A DNA stretch of 64,000 bases, from positions 124,001 to 188,000 of the forward strand of contig JAIXWW010000013.1 of NCBI GenBank assembly GCA_027491085.1, in the 5' to 3' direction. Below, piece after piece: positions 1-10,019 of the stretch (position 1 is the stretch's first letter; each line of letters opens with the position of its first letter). The translations under genes were made by a program, and so were the position numbers. The notes below the pieces were generated by a model, which saw nothing but the letters and a program-made list of their open reading frames with translations, made no database searches and was not told the DNA's origin. The DNA is from Bacteroidota bacterium (GTDB lineage: Bacteria; Bacteroidota; Bacteroidia; UKL13-3).

Positions 1-130
1 TGCCTTTGCCATCATGACCTTTAGCCATGTATCCACCTTTAGCAGTTTTTGAAACTACTGCATCGTGCATAGGCACATTCTTTTCTTTTGTTTTTAGGCA
101 ATAAGCCTTAATCATTTTTGAAGTATCCAT
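1..130 (-). CDS. DUF5679-like small protein, N-terminal fragment
   Basis: The minus strand opens with ATG at 128-130 and stays open to the window edge, giving 43 residues that begin MDTSKMIKAYCLKTKEK. The KAYC-x-K-x-K-x-K start followed by a Gly/Lys-rich KGGYMAKGHDGKG stretch resembles the short DUF5679 proteins, which are usually about 50 residues with Cys pairs. Here the second position of the expected CxxC is Thr (CLKT), so zinc binding is doubtful. The C-terminus lies outside the window. The function of that family is not known, and the family call is from memory of its pattern. Confidence 0.5.
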   Translation of the reverse strand, partial: MDTSKMIKAYCLKTKEKNVPMHDAVVSKTAKGGYMAKGHDGKG

Positions 131-359
131 TTTTTATTATTATTGAACAGCGAATCTAACAACTTGACTGAAATAAAATAATTTTTAATAAAAAAGTTTA
201 TCATTTGCATGTACTTTAATTTTAAATTCGGTTCGTAATTATTTAATAACTAGATAGTAATGTGATTTTTTAGATGAACTACTTTATTTGCCGATTTAAT
301 AAAAAAAATAGTGCAATACAAATTAGTGTAAATTTTTAACTAAAACATACCAACGGTAA

Positions 360-551
360 TTAGATTATTTTGGTTGGTACAAATGTGTCTTTTATTACAT
401 TTAGGCAATTTATACAAATGCAGTCTTGGTATGTATTACTAATAAATTGACTTGCTTGGCTTGTTAAAACCAAACCATAACATTGACACTGCATAATATT
501 TTCCATATTACACTCAAAAGGTTGGAGGCATTTCTCGCAAATTTTTTGCAT
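360..551 (-). CDS. cysteine-rich CWC family small protein
   Basis: A 63-residue protein with nine Cys in a CxxC...C...CQC...CxCxxC arrangement: CEKC at 5-8, a central C, CQC near 22-24 and CICINC near 44-49. This spacing and the CNMENIMQCQC segment match the cysteine-rich CWC family, short Bacteroidota/Proteobacteria proteins thought to bind metal. It has no signal peptide, so a cytoplasmic location is likely. It is divergent from mutS2, with a 145-bp AT-rich gap. Its role is unknown; the Cys pattern is seen directly and metal binding is inferred. Confidence 0.7.
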   Translation of the reverse strand: MQKICEKCLQPFECNMENIMQCQCYGLVLTSQASQFISNTYQDCICINCLNVIKDTFVPTKII

Positions 552-696
552 GAGGCAAATATATTGTTTTGAAAAGATTATGGCATACCTTATCGGTTTA
601 AACCGTTTTTAAATTGAATGATTTATTTGTTTAAATTGCAAGCTTTAAAAACAATTTTGGTTTAAAATTATTCCATATAATAAAAACAGTTATAAA

Positions 697-3087
697 GTGC
701 CATATCCGCAATCAATAGAACTTAAATTAGAGTTCAATCAAATAAAAGAATTAGTAGCGAAAAAGTGTATTTCAAGCCTAGGTCAACAATACATTGATAA
801 AATAAAGTTTAATAATAAAGCAGATATTATTGAGCGAATGCTCATGCAGGTTAAGGATTTTAAAAATCTTTTGGAAACCGATACGCCTTTTCCTTCCGAT
901 CATTACCACGATGTTTTTCCTTATTTTCGAAAAGCAAAAATAGAAGGAATGTGGCTTTTGGAAGACGAATTGCATCAATTAAAATTAACGCTGCAATCAT
1001 TTTTACAAATAGCTAAATATTTTAGAGATAGACCTGAAAAATACTTGTATTTACAAGCCTTGCTCGAAGGATTGATGTACAATGATTTAATCATTAGGCG
1101 CATTGAACGTGTGTTAGATAATGATGGCGCCATGAGGCCAAATGCCTCGCCTGAGTTGGCTAAAATTTCGGGTAAAATTAACGAGAAAGAAAAAGAAGTT
1201 CGCAGGCGCATACAAAGCATTTACGATAAAGCTGCTAAAAATAATTATATAGCTGAAGATTTAGATATTACCATTCGCGATGGACGTTTGGTGTTGCCAG
1301 TTTTGGCCGAACATAAACGCCATATTGCAGGTTTTGTGCACGATGAAAGTAACACAGGGCAAACGGTTTTTATAGAACCAACTGAATGCTTTGAAATGAA
1401 TAATTTAATACGCGAATTACAAATTGCTTATCGCAGAGAGCGTGAACGTATTTTATTGGAACTAACCGACCAAATTAGACCTGAAATTCCTGAATTAGAA
1501 AAAAATATTCAGCGTATGGGTTTGTTCGATTTTATTAGGGCCAAGGCTTTGTTTGCTATGGAACTTGCTGCCGATATGCCAGCTATTTCAAAACATCCAA
1601 ATGTGGTTTTGCGCACTGCTTTTCATCCTTTGTTAAAGCTAAATCACCAACGCAATAAACTAAGCATTGTTCCATTAAACATTGAGCTAAATGCTGAAAA
1701 TAGAATTACAGTAATTTCGGGTCCAAATGCGGGTGGTAAATCGGTTTGTTTAAAAACAGTTGGTTTGCTGCAATACATGTTGCAATGCGGCTTTTTGGTT
1801 CCTGCTAGTCCCGATAGCGAAATGTGCGTGTTTAAAGACATTATGGTTGATATTGGCGATGAACAAAGTATTGAAAATGATTTGAGTACATACAGCAGTC
1901 ATTTGCTGCGTATGAAATATTTCACAGATTTTGCCGATGGAAAAACCTTGTTTTTAATTGATGAATTTGGTATGGGAACCGATCCTCAATTTGGAGGTCC
2001 ACTGGCCGAAGCCATTTTAAACCATATCAATCGTAAAAATAGCTTTGGAGTAGTTACCACGCATTTTAGTAATTTGAAAAATTTTGCCAATAATACCAAA
2101 GGTTTGGTAAATGCAAGCATGCTTTTTGATAACGAAAAAATGCAGCCTTTGTACAAATTAGAAATGGGTAAACCAGGCAGCAGTTATGCTTTTGAAATAG
2201 CTACTAAAACAGGTTTGGCTCAAAGCATTATTAATTATGCTAAAGATAGGGTAGGAGTGAAGCAAAAACGCGTAGATGATTTATTGATTGAAGTAGAAAA
2301 AGAGCAAAAACAAGTAATTGATTTGCGCCAGCGTTTTGCTGAAAAAGAAGCTAAGGTAAATGCTTTAATGGAGCAATATGCCAAGCTGAAAGAAGAAATT
2401 GAAACCAATAGAAAGCAATTAATTAAAGAAGCCAAACAAGAAGCTTTAGCTATAATTACCGAAGCTAATAGCAAGGTAGAAGCAACTATTAGGGAAATAA
2501 AACAAAACCAAGCAGATGCCGAAACCCAGCGCAAGGCAAGAACTGAAATAAAGGAACAAATTCAAGAGTTAAAAGAATTTACCGAAAAAGAAATTGCAGC
2601 CGAAAAACAACAAGCTCCAAAACCTATTGATGCAACTATTTCAATTGGTGCAAACGTTATGGTGGAAGGTCAACAAAGCGTAGGCGAGGTTTTAGAAATA
2701 AATAAAAATAAAGCAGTGGTAGCCTTTGGCGATTTACGCACTACCGTTGCTATCAATAAATTGCAAGTAGTAAGTAAAACCAAGCAAAACGAACTTAAAA
2801 AAGCTGTAGAAGGTGTAAACATGAACACTAAAATGAAAGATTTTAGTCCTGAGTTAAATCTAATAGGTACGCGTGGTGAGGATGCTTTGAAAAAACTTGA
2901 AGTATTTATTGACGATGCTTATTTATTGGGTGTAAAACAAGTTCGAATTGTGCACGGCAAAGGTTACGGAATCTTGCGAAATTTAGTTCGTGATACTTTA
3001 AACAGAAATCCATTGGTTTCAAGTTTGCAAAACGAGCATATTGAATTTGGTGGTGATGGCGCAACCATTGTTATGATGAAAATGTAA
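697..3087 (+). CDS. mutS2: MutS2 family ATPase with C-terminal Smr domain
   Basis: A 796-residue protein of normal MutS2 length. The GTG at 697 is chosen because the MPYPQSIELKLEF start aligns with other MutS2 proteins and no ATG fits better. The order is a MutS-like lever/clamp region (about 1-330), an ABC ATPase with Walker A GPNAGGKS at 342-349 and Walker B FLIDEFGMGTDP, a long charged coiled coil (about 515-640), and a C-terminal Smr domain (about 715-796) with HGKGYGILR. Family members bind branched DNA and, in several bacteria, limit recombination; others act on collided ribosomes. The usual LDLRG motif of Smr reads LNLIG here, so nuclease activity is uncertain. It appears monocistronic. 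Confidence 0.95.
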   Translation: MPYPQSIELKLEFNQIKELVAKKCISSLGQQYIDKIKFNNKADIIERMLMQVKDFKNLLETDTPFPSDHYHDVFPYFRKAKIEGMWLLEDELHQLKLTLQSFLQIAKYFRDRPEKYLYLQALLEGLMYNDLIIRRIERVLDNDGAMRPNASPELAKISGKINEKEKEVRRRIQSIYDKAAKNNYIAEDLDITIRDGRLVLPVLAEHKRHIAGFVHDESNTGQTVFIEPTECFEMNNLIRELQIAYRRERERILLELTDQIRPEIPELEKNIQRMGLFDFIRAKALFAMELAADMPAISKHPNVVLRTAFHPLLKLNHQRNKLSIVPLNIELNAENRITVISGPNAGGKSVCLKTVGLLQYMLQCGFLVPASPDSEMCVFKDIMVDIGDEQSIENDLSTYSSHLLRMKYFTDFADGKTLFLIDEFGMGTDPQFGGPLAEAILNHINRKNSFGVVTTHFSNLKNFANNTKGLVNASMLFDNEKMQPLYKLEMGKPGSSYAFEIATKTGLAQSIINYAKDRVGVKQKRVDDLLIEVEKEQKQVIDLRQRFAEKEAKVNALMEQYAKLKEEIETNRKQLIKEAKQEALAIITEANSKVEATIREIKQNQADAETQRKARTEIKEQIQELKEFTEKEIAAEKQQAPKPIDATISIGANVMVEGQQSVGEVLEINKNKAVVAFGDLRTTVAINKLQVVSKTKQNELKKAVEGVNMNTKMKDFSPELNLIGTRGEDALKKLEVFIDDAYLLGVKQVRIVHGKGYGILRNLVRDTLNRNPLVSSLQNEHIEFGGDGATIVMMKM

Positions 3088-3159
3088 TTTTTTGCTTTTC
3101 TTGTCAAGAAATAAACCAATTGTTTTGCTATTTTTGTTGGGTTATTTCAATACTAAATT

Positions 3160-3807
3160 ATGAGTTTGAAGAGGAAAATTTTATTAGCCGATGATCATGT
3201 GATAATAAGACGTGGACTTAAAGTGTTGATTGATAATTATTTTGGAGCATCTGAGTGGATTGAAACTGACAATACAAAGAATATAATCGAATTAATTAAG
3301 AGCAATAATTTTACACATATGGTGCTTGATATGCAATTGTATGACGCGAATATTATTGATATTCTTGCTCAAGTAAAAGAACTCAAACCAGAAATTCCTA
3401 TTTTGATTTACACCATGAGTTCGGAAGATATTTTTGGTCCAAGAATGTATAATTTTGGAATCAGTGCTTTTTTAAGTAAGCAGAGTAGTGAAGAAGAAGT
3501 AATTAAGGCATTCAATCTGTTTTTAGATAACAAACTATACTTTTCAGAACATTTGCAAGATTTACTGAATAATCAAAAGAATAGTATTAAAAACCATAAA
3601 AACCCATTAAATATTTTGTCGGAAAGAGAATTTGCCGTACTTGGATATTTACTTCAAGGTGATTCTATAAAAGATATTTCAGATAAACTTGATTTGAAAC
3701 CTACAACTATAGCAACATATAAGGGACGTATTTTTGATAAGTTGGGGGTGAATAATTTAATTGATTTAAGAAATATTGCTGACGTTTATAATTATAAATC
3801 AAATTAA
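3160..3807 (+). CDS. NarL/LuxR-type response regulator
   Basis: A 215-residue two-domain regulator. The N-terminal receiver has the acidic pair in LLADDH (residues 8-13), phospho-acceptor Asp57 in MVLDMQL and the conserved Lys107 in AFLSKQ. The C-terminal LuxR helix-turn-helix (about 150-210) carries LSEREFAVLGYLLQG and TTIATYKGRIFDKLGV. It is expected to bind DNA as a dimer after phosphorylation. The histidine kinase gene starts 2 bp after its stop, so the two almost certainly form a cognate pair. A TATTTTTG box (3129-3136) lies 23 bp before the start and could be the -7 element, but its upstream TTG is spaced too far to be convincing. Target genes are unknown. Confidence 0.92.
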   Translation: MSLKRKILLADDHVIIRRGLKVLIDNYFGASEWIETDNTKNIIELIKSNNFTHMVLDMQLYDANIIDILAQVKELKPEIPILIYTMSSEDIFGPRMYNFGISAFLSKQSSEEEVIKAFNLFLDNKLYFSEHLQDLLNNQKNSIKNHKNPLNILSEREFAVLGYLLQGDSIKDISDKLDLKPTTIATYKGRIFDKLGVNNLIDLRNIADVYNYKSN

Positions 3808-3809
3808 GA

Positions 3810-6800
3810 ATGATTTTAGGGGGGAATAATTTCAGGTTTTTTTCAACTGGTTTTCTTATAATGGTAATAGCATTATTTAATCCGGTTAAAGCACAATACA
3901 AGAAATATTTTTTACAACATTTTACTCAAATAAATGGATTACCACAAAATAGTGTTAATCAGTTATATTTTGATGCCAATAATTACCTTTGGATAGCTAC
4001 CGAAGCTGGGTTATCGAGGTTCGATGGAGTTAATTTTTACAACTTTAATAGTGTTAATACACCAATTATTTCAAATGAAAGATTTAGATGGATTTTACCA
4101 ACTACCGATAAAAAAATAATTGCCGCAGATGGTGAAGGTGCTATTTATAAAATTGAAAAGAATTTAATCACGTTAGAAAAAAATAAGCTTAACTCCCACA
4201 AATTAACTTACTTGAGCGGAGGTATTCCCAGCATTGATAATCTTTGTTATTTTAAAAATGACACAAATAATACTTCTAAAAATTGGAGAACTTTTCCAGC
4301 AAAATTATTGGTTGGAGAAAATGGATTTGTTTATGTTTTAGGATTAAAAAAAATATATAAATACAAAGAAAAACTTTTAGTTGATAGTATCTCTTCATCA
4401 GAAATTGTAAGTTTTTTTTGTATTGGTTCTGATTATTATGTTCAAAATAATTTAGGTGAAATATTTTTGGTAAACTTCAAAAAACACAAATTACTTCCTT
4501 GTACCTTACCTAAAGAATTAACCTTACTCAATGGAATTAAAAATATACAATGTAAAAGTCATCTTAATACGAGTTATTTAATTGACAATCAAAATTTGTA
4601 TAGCATTTATTCTGACTCGAATGATAATACCAAGTTATTACTAAACTTAATTACTGATCAAATTCCAAGCGATTTTGATGTTAGTGATGTTGAAGTTAAT
4701 AAAGATTTGAATATAATAGCCTTAGGTTCAAAGTCGAATGGTTTTTATTTATTTAAAAGGAGTATTTTCAAAAACCAAATTATAAAAGTCAATAACAAAT
4801 TAAAAGTAAGGTCATTTTATGCAATTTGTAGGTTAAACGATTCAACTGTATTATCTCCATTTCATTATAAATTTACAAAAGATAAACTGAGTCCTGTAAA
4901 ATTATATAATAAAGTAATCAACAATGAAGCCTTATTTGTGAAAGGTAACTTAGTGTGGTTTGGTGTTGGCGATTCGTTGTTTAAATACGACTGCAATGTA
5001 AAAAAACATTCTTTTATAGTCAAGTTGAAAAGTGCAATAACTAGTATAAATGGTTATGGAGATACATTATGGGTAGGTTGTAAAAACTCAATTTATATAA
5101 TTGTAAATTATAAGCTAGTTCGGAACTTAAATTTGTCTAAAAATGGTTTCTCTCAAGTTCAGGCTATTGCTGTTTTTTCAAGTAATGAGGCTTACTTTTC
5201 TAATTGTAATGGCTTTTACAGAGTGAGTTTATTGAAGGGTTTAATAAAGTTAGATAACCTATACCCCAATATTTGTTTTAGAGATATTTACATATTTAAA
5301 AAACTTCTTTTTATTACCAGTTATGGTAATGGCTGTTTCGTTTTTGATGGCGTTAAATTCAATAAACTTAACGTGGACAAAGGTAATTACTTACTTAAAA
5401 GCCATAGTATTCAAATTGACAATAATGAAAATGTTTGGATTAGTACCAACAATGGAATTTTTCAAACTACTTTCCAACAAGTAAATGAGTACATAAAGGG
5501 AAACATAACCAAGGTGAATTATAACTATTTTAACGATGAAAATGGTATTCAAAATTCAGAGTTTAATGGTGGATGTTACCCTTCAAGTGTTCAGTTAGCT
5601 AATGGAAATATTTATTTCCCATCTATAAATGGGTTGGTAAACTTTAATCCGAGCGAAGTACAGTTACCTAAATTAAGTGATAGTATTTTTATTGACAAAT
5701 TTGATATCAATGGTAGTTTAATTCCAGTTTCAAATTACATAGAATTAAAACCCAATAGCGAAATATTGAATATTTATTTTAGTTCTCCCTATTGGTATAA
5801 TTCTTACAATGTAAGTTATCAATACAAGTTAGAGGGATATAATAGCAGTTTTGTTGATATTTTTGATGGTAAACAACATATTAGTTTTACCAATTTAACA
5901 GCAGGTAACTACAAATTAATCATTAAAAAAAATGCTGGTTTGAGAGGCGAAGTTGGAGTAAAAGTGATATATATTACCGTAAATAAAAATTTTTATGAAA
6001 CATGGTGGTTTGTAGCCATTTGGATAATTTTGGGTGTATTAATCATCATAAAATCAGTGAAAATTTATAACAAGCATTTGGTGTATAAAAATTCAATTTT
6101 GGAAAAGAAGGTGAATGAAAGAACACATGAATTAGCTGATATAAATGCTTATTTACTAAAAGCAAATGAGCAATTAATTGAAAGTAAAAAGAAACAGAAT
6201 AGATCAATAAACTTAAAACGCAAACTCATAGCAATATTAACTCATGATATTGTTACACCCCTGAAGTTTATTTCAATGGTTGCTAGAAATAGTAAAAATA
6301 TTAAAAGTGAACTAGAATATAAAAATTTATTGAATGATATTGACCACACTTCTTTAAGATTATATGAAAATGCGCAAAATATTTTAAATTGGATTAAATA
6401 TCAGAGTTCAATTATCAAAGTTCAAAAAACCAATGTTCCATTATATGTTATTGTTGATGATGCTGCTGAGTTGCTTAAAGATATTGTTGAAAGTAAAAAC
6501 AGTGTCATTATAAATAATGTGGACCCAGATTATTTCTTATTTACAGATAAAAACATACTTTCAATAATAATTCAAAACTTAGTTTCTAATGCAGTAAAAC
6601 ATAATACAAGTGTTGAAATTGAAATATCATCAGAATTGGATGTTCAAAATAATTTGTCTAAAATTATTATCAAAGATAATGGCAAAGGTATAAGCAATGA
6701 AACACTACTACTTATTAAGGATATTATTGAAAGGCACAGTTCATATACAATCACAGAAAATAGTACTGGAAGTGGTTTAGGGTTTATTATAGTAACGGAA

Positions 6801-6881
6801 TTATTGTTTGCTTTAGACTCCTCATTCGCAGTTCATTCTGATATGAATGGAACAATTATCACCATTTTATTGAAGTTATGA
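3810..6881 (+). CDS. sensor histidine kinase with periplasmic beta-propeller and Y_Y_Y domain
   Basis: A 1023-residue kinase. A signal peptide (residues 1-29, cleavage after VKAQ) is followed by a long periplasmic Reg_prop-type beta-propeller opened by the NGLPQNSVNQLYFDANNYLW type of motif, then a Y_Y_Y domain (about 630-710) with YQYKLEGYN. A single transmembrane helix (about 732-755, WWFVAIWIILG) leads to a coiled coil and a HisKA domain with phospho-acceptor His812 in LTHDIVTPL. The HATPase has N-box NLVSNAVKHN and G-boxes DNGKGIS and STGSGLGF. Unlike Bacteroides hybrid two-component systems it has no fused receiver or AraC domain; the regulator is the separate gene just upstream. The ligand is unknown; in related proteins it is often a glycan. 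Confidence 0.93.
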   Translation: MILGGNNFRFFSTGFLIMVIALFNPVKAQYKKYFLQHFTQINGLPQNSVNQLYFDANNYLWIATEAGLSRFDGVNFYNFNSVNTPIISNERFRWILPTTDKKIIAADGEGAIYKIEKNLITLEKNKLNSHKLTYLSGGIPSIDNLCYFKNDTNNTSKNWRTFPAKLLVGENGFVYVLGLKKIYKYKEKLLVDSISSSEIVSFFCIGSDYYVQNNLGEIFLVNFKKHKLLPCTLPKELTLLNGIKNIQCKSHLNTSYLIDNQNLYSIYSDSNDNTKLLLNLITDQIPSDFDVSDVEVNKDLNIIALGSKSNGFYLFKRSIFKNQIIKVNNKLKVRSFYAICRLNDSTVLSPFHYKFTKDKLSPVKLYNKVINNEALFVKGNLVWFGVGDSLFKYDCNVKKHSFIVKLKSAITSINGYGDTLWVGCKNSIYIIVNYKLVRNLNLSKNGFSQVQAIAVFSSNEAYFSNCNGFYRVSLLKGLIKLDNLYPNICFRDIYIFKKLLFITSYGNGCFVFDGVKFNKLNVDKGNYLLKSHSIQIDNNENVWISTNNGIFQTTFQQVNEYIKGNITKVNYNYFNDENGIQNSEFNGGCYPSSVQLANGNIYFPSINGLVNFNPSEVQLPKLSDSIFIDKFDINGSLIPVSNYIELKPNSEILNIYFSSPYWYNSYNVSYQYKLEGYNSSFVDIFDGKQHISFTNLTAGNYKLIIKKNAGLRGEVGVKVIYITVNKNFYETWWFVAIWIILGVLIIIKSVKIYNKHLVYKNSILEKKVNERTHELADINAYLLKANEQLIESKKKQNRSINLKRKLIAILTHDIVTPLKFISMVARNSKNIKSELEYKNLLNDIDHTSLRLYENAQNILNWIKYQSSIIKVQKTNVPLYVIVDDAAELLKDIVESKNSVIINNVDPDYFLFTDKNILSIIIQNLVSNAVKHNTSVEIEISSELDVQNNLSKIIIKDNGKGISNETLLLIKDIIERHSSYTITENSTGSGLGFIIVTELLFALDSSFAVHSDMNGTIITILLKL

Positions 6882-6914
6882 TAAATTGATCATTTGTAAA
6901 AAAAGCAAGTAGTA

Positions 6915-6945
6915 TTGTCTTTTGATATATTTTGTATTAATTTTG
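6915..6945 (+). promoter_or_regulatory. Bacteroidota-type promoter
   Basis: TTG at 6915-6917, a 20-bp spacer and TAATTTTG at 6938-6945 fit the Bacteroidota -33/-7 consensus (TTG, then TAnnTTTG). It lies 20 bp before the start of the small zinc-ribbon membrane protein gene. This is a match to a consensus only. Confidence 0.45.
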
Positions 6946-6965
6946 TGTCAACTTATCTGTAATTA

Positions 6966-7199
6966 ATGTATTTTACTTTCTTTATTTCAATTCTAGTAAC
7001 CGTAATAATTATTTTTGGGGTATTTAGATTATATATTTTTTCAAAAAGTCAATCTAGTGTAGTTTGTAAGAACTGTAAATCTTCTGACATTGAACGAGTG
7101 GCAAGAAGCGAAATGTCTAAGAAACTTTTTTCTATGAAGCACTTGCACAAATATTGGTGCAGAAAATGTGGCAATAATTTTTATTTAAAAGTTCGCTAA
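6966..7199 (+). CDS. small membrane-anchored zinc-ribbon protein
   Basis: A 77-residue protein with an N-terminal hydrophobic helix (residues 2-25, FTFFISILVTVIIIFGVFRL) and a short soluble part with two CxxC pairs, CKNC near 34-37 and CRKC near 65-68. These are spaced as a zinc ribbon. The helix should anchor it in the inner membrane with the ribbon cytoplasmic, but topology is inferred. It follows the kinase by 84 bp and has its own candidate promoter. Its stop overlaps by 4 bp with the convergent gene downstream. No function is recognised. Confidence 0.65.
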   Translation: MYFTFFISILVTVIIIFGVFRLYIFSKSQSSVVCKNCKSSDIERVARSEMSKKLFSMKHLHKYWCRKCGNNFYLKVR

Positions 7200-8584
7200 T
7201 TAACAAATAATTTAAGTATTTGTTGGGCTCCATCTCCTATAAACTTGCAATAGTAAATGCCTGGTTTGAAATTGGTAAGTTTGATTTGATTCTGGACATT
7301 TTTAGTTTCTTCTGAGAGTATTACTTGTCCTTGAACATCAAATATTAGCACTCTTTCATATTTTGTTAGGTCACAATTAAAATTTAGAATATTTCTAGCA
7401 GGGTTAGGGAATATCTTAATTTCAGCATTTGATTTAGTTATATTTTTTACTCCAACCTCGTTTTTTACTTTCATTACAAATAAACCTTCACTGATATCGC
7501 TTGCCAAAATAATGCCACTAGGCAAATAAGGCCAAACACCCCAACAGCCATGAAAACCATTATAAACACCATCTGCATTTAATTGATAGGTATCGTAATA
7601 GGCATGTGTTTTAGGATTAAGAGGGTCTGTTAAATCATAAACATATACTCCATCTTCGTAACTCGATACGATTGCCATATTGTTTTTCCAATAGGCATTG
7701 TGAGGCAAAGCGCTGACATGTGAATTAAAGTAAGCCAACTGTTTAGGATTGGTAAGGTCTTTGATATCAAAAATTTTAATTGGAGAACCCAAATTTTCAT
7801 CGGTAAACATAATTTTATCACCTTTTTCGTTTAGCCAACTGCTGTGATTTGTACCCATTTGCGGGTAATTAGTTATAGTTCCTAATAATTTTTGATTATT
7901 TAGGTTTGTTAAATCAATTATATACAAACCTGCTTCATAGCACGAAAGGTATACAGTGTCATTTCTGCCATACATTTCATGAACTTTGCTAAATTGAGGT
8001 TGTCCAAAACCATTGGTTGGTATTTGTAAACTAGCTAATTTAGTGGGTATTTCAGGGTTTTCAATTGAAAGAATATCCATTGCAGAAAATCCATTTTTTA
8101 AAGAGTTTTGACAAACATATAAACGCTTACTTTTAGGTTCCACAAAAATGGTATGTGCTTGCACACTTAATGCATCACTTCTGTATACTTCATGAACAGA
8201 GTCAGGTAAATATTGTAAGTCTAATATTTGCAAGCCACCTAAACTTCCTGAACGCTCCGAAACAAAATAGGCATAGTGGTCGTAAATTTCTACATCTCTA
8301 TTGATTGAACGCTTGGAGTAACCATCAAAAGTTGTTACTAGTTTAGTTAGTGTAGGATTGGTAACATCAAAAAAATAAATGCTATCATTTCCTAAAAGTA
8401 TGGCATATTCTTTTTTAGATGCAGAGTCGTAATAACCACCTATATCACTCCAAAGTTGATCCCCATCTATTGTGGTTAGGCTAGTGTTATTCCACTGCAC
8501 TAGTAATTCCATATTCATACTTTGTTGGGCATGAGTGTTGTTTATTATGAAAAAACAGCAAAAAAGTAAATAGAATTGGAGCAT
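7196..8584 (-). CDS. choice-of-anchor-B (LVIVD-like) secreted protein with T9SS sorting domain
   Basis: A 462-residue exported protein: signal peptide (1-19, cleaved after THAQ), then repeated beta-propeller-type strands with the pattern x-Y-[FLV]-x-x-x-G-[GL]-[LV]-x-[IV]-x-D-L, for example DTVYLSCYEAGLYIIDL and AIVSSYEDGVYVYDLTDP. This is the choice-of-anchor-B architecture. The last about 85 residues are a T9SS type A sorting domain starting IKIFPNPARNIL and ending GIYYCKF...KLFVN. The protein should be exported through the outer membrane and either released or attached to the surface. It is a close paralogue of the next gene upstream, 12 bp away, and is the last gene of that operon. Biological role unknown. 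Confidence 0.88.
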   Translation of the reverse strand: MLQFYLLFCCFFIINNTHAQQSMNMELLVQWNNTSLTTIDGDQLWSDIGGYYDSASKKEYAILLGNDSIYFFDVTNPTLTKLVTTFDGYSKRSINRDVEIYDHYAYFVSERSGSLGGLQILDLQYLPDSVHEVYRSDALSVQAHTIFVEPKSKRLYVCQNSLKNGFSAMDILSIENPEIPTKLASLQIPTNGFGQPQFSKVHEMYGRNDTVYLSCYEAGLYIIDLTNLNNQKLLGTITNYPQMGTNHSSWLNEKGDKIMFTDENLGSPIKIFDIKDLTNPKQLAYFNSHVSALPHNAYWKNNMAIVSSYEDGVYVYDLTDPLNPKTHAYYDTYQLNADGVYNGFHGCWGVWPYLPSGIILASDISEGLFVMKVKNEVGVKNITKSNAEIKIFPNPARNILNFNCDLTKYERVLIFDVQGQVILSEETKNVQNQIKLTNFKPGIYYCKFIGDGAQQILKLFVN

Positions 8585-8596
8585 GTTTGAATGAAG

Positions 8597-10018
8597 TTAT
8601 TGTTTTAAAAATTTTTGTTTTAGACTGGTTTTACTGCCATTCAACTCTAAAATATATAATCCATTACTCAAATCGCTAATGCTTTCGGTATATAGATAAT
8701 TAGATTTAAATTGGTGCTTAAAAGTCTTTATTTCTTTTCCAAAAAGGTCTGTAATTCTAACAGAAAAATGATCACTATAGTTGGTTTCTAATGCAATATT
8801 TAAATCGGTATTAGCCGGGTTCGGATAAATATTAATAAATGAAGTCAGATTTTCTGTTTTATCATTAAGTATACCACTATCGGCCTTAAGAACAAAAATA
8901 CCATTTGTTCTATCACTAGCTATAATGTTTCCGCTTGGTAAAAAAGGCCAAACACCCCAACAGCCAGCGTATGGTAATGGATATTGATTTTTCGCGTTTT
9001 GTGGGTAGGTATCGTAATAAGCTGCCATTTGAGGATTTTTAGTGTTAGCGATATTAAATAAATAAACACCATCGCTATAGTAAGAAACTACGGCAAAATC
9101 ACCAAACCAATAAGCATTATGTGGAGTTGCACCAATATTTGATACAAACATACTTTCCTGCCTAGGTGCCTGAATAATGCTTATATCATATATTTTCACA
9201 TCTAATCCTGCAGGAACCTCATCGGTAAACATAATATAATTGCCATTTTTATTTAACCAAGAACTGTGATTATATCCACTTTTGGGGTAGTTTACAATGC
9301 TGCCAATTATTTGCTGATTATTTAAATCTCTCAAATCATAAATGTATAATCCAGCATATCCGCATGACAAATAAGCGGTGTCGTTTCTTACATGACTTTC
9401 ATGTACCCATCTAAAAGCAGCATCGCCATTAGAGCGCACAGGAACATAAAGTTTTGCTAAAAATTTTGGGTGCTCTGGGTCTTCTAAAGATATTATATCC
9501 ATAGCAGATTCTTTTGAATTGCCATTAACCCAATTAGCATATTTATTGGCACACATGTACAAGCGTTTGCTTTTGGCCTCAATAAAAATGCTATGGGTAT
9601 TAATAGCTAATGAACTGTCTTCATATACTTTATGTGCTGAGTCGGGTAAGTATTGCAAATCATAAATTTGCATAGAACTTCTATTTTGATCGGCTACGCA
9701 ATACACATAATGCTGGTAAATTTCGTAATCTCTGTTTATTACTCCTTTCACCGAACCATATTCTACATCAATCAGTTTTATTTGGGTAGGAATGGTAATA
9801 TCAAAAAAATAGATACTATCTGTGCTTCCTGCAATAATGTATTCCCTTTTTGTTGTGCTGTCATAAAAGCCAACTAAATCGTTCCAAATATTTATAGAAT
9901 CTACTTTGTTTAAATTTGGATTATTCCAATTACTCAGCAGTTGCATTCTGTATGCAATTTGACCATTTGCTTTAATTAGCAACAAACAAAGAAATATTAG
10001 AATTGGAAATTTTCTCAT
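8597..10018 (-). CDS. choice-of-anchor-B secreted protein, paralogue of the downstream gene
   Basis: A 473-residue protein starting at the ATG at 10016-10018 (MRKFPILIFLCLLLIKANGQ), which gives a good signal peptide and leaves 1 bp after the upstream stop. A longer reading starting at 10087 would overlap the upstream gene by 68 bp and lack a signal peptide at its start. The body has the same LVIVD-like strands as its neighbour (DTAYLSCGYAGLYIYDL, FAVVSYYSDGVYLFNI) and the same CWGVWP[YF]LPSG segment. The last about 75 residues are a T9SS type A sorting domain (INIYPNPANTDL to LNGSKTSLKQKFLKQ). The pair looks like a local duplication; the role is unknown. Confidence 0.88.
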   Translation of the reverse strand: MRKFPILIFLCLLLIKANGQIAYRMQLLSNWNNPNLNKVDSINIWNDLVGFYDSTTKREYIIAGSTDSIYFFDITIPTQIKLIDVEYGSVKGVINRDYEIYQHYVYCVADQNRSSMQIYDLQYLPDSAHKVYEDSSLAINTHSIFIEAKSKRLYMCANKYANWVNGNSKESAMDIISLEDPEHPKFLAKLYVPVRSNGDAAFRWVHESHVRNDTAYLSCGYAGLYIYDLRDLNNQQIIGSIVNYPKSGYNHSSWLNKNGNYIMFTDEVPAGLDVKIYDISIIQAPRQESMFVSNIGATPHNAYWFGDFAVVSYYSDGVYLFNIANTKNPQMAAYYDTYPQNAKNQYPLPYAGCWGVWPFLPSGNIIASDRTNGIFVLKADSGILNDKTENLTSFINIYPNPANTDLNIALETNYSDHFSVRITDLFGKEIKTFKHQFKSNYLYTESISDLSNGLYILELNGSKTSLKQKFLKQ

Positions 10019-10019
10019 A

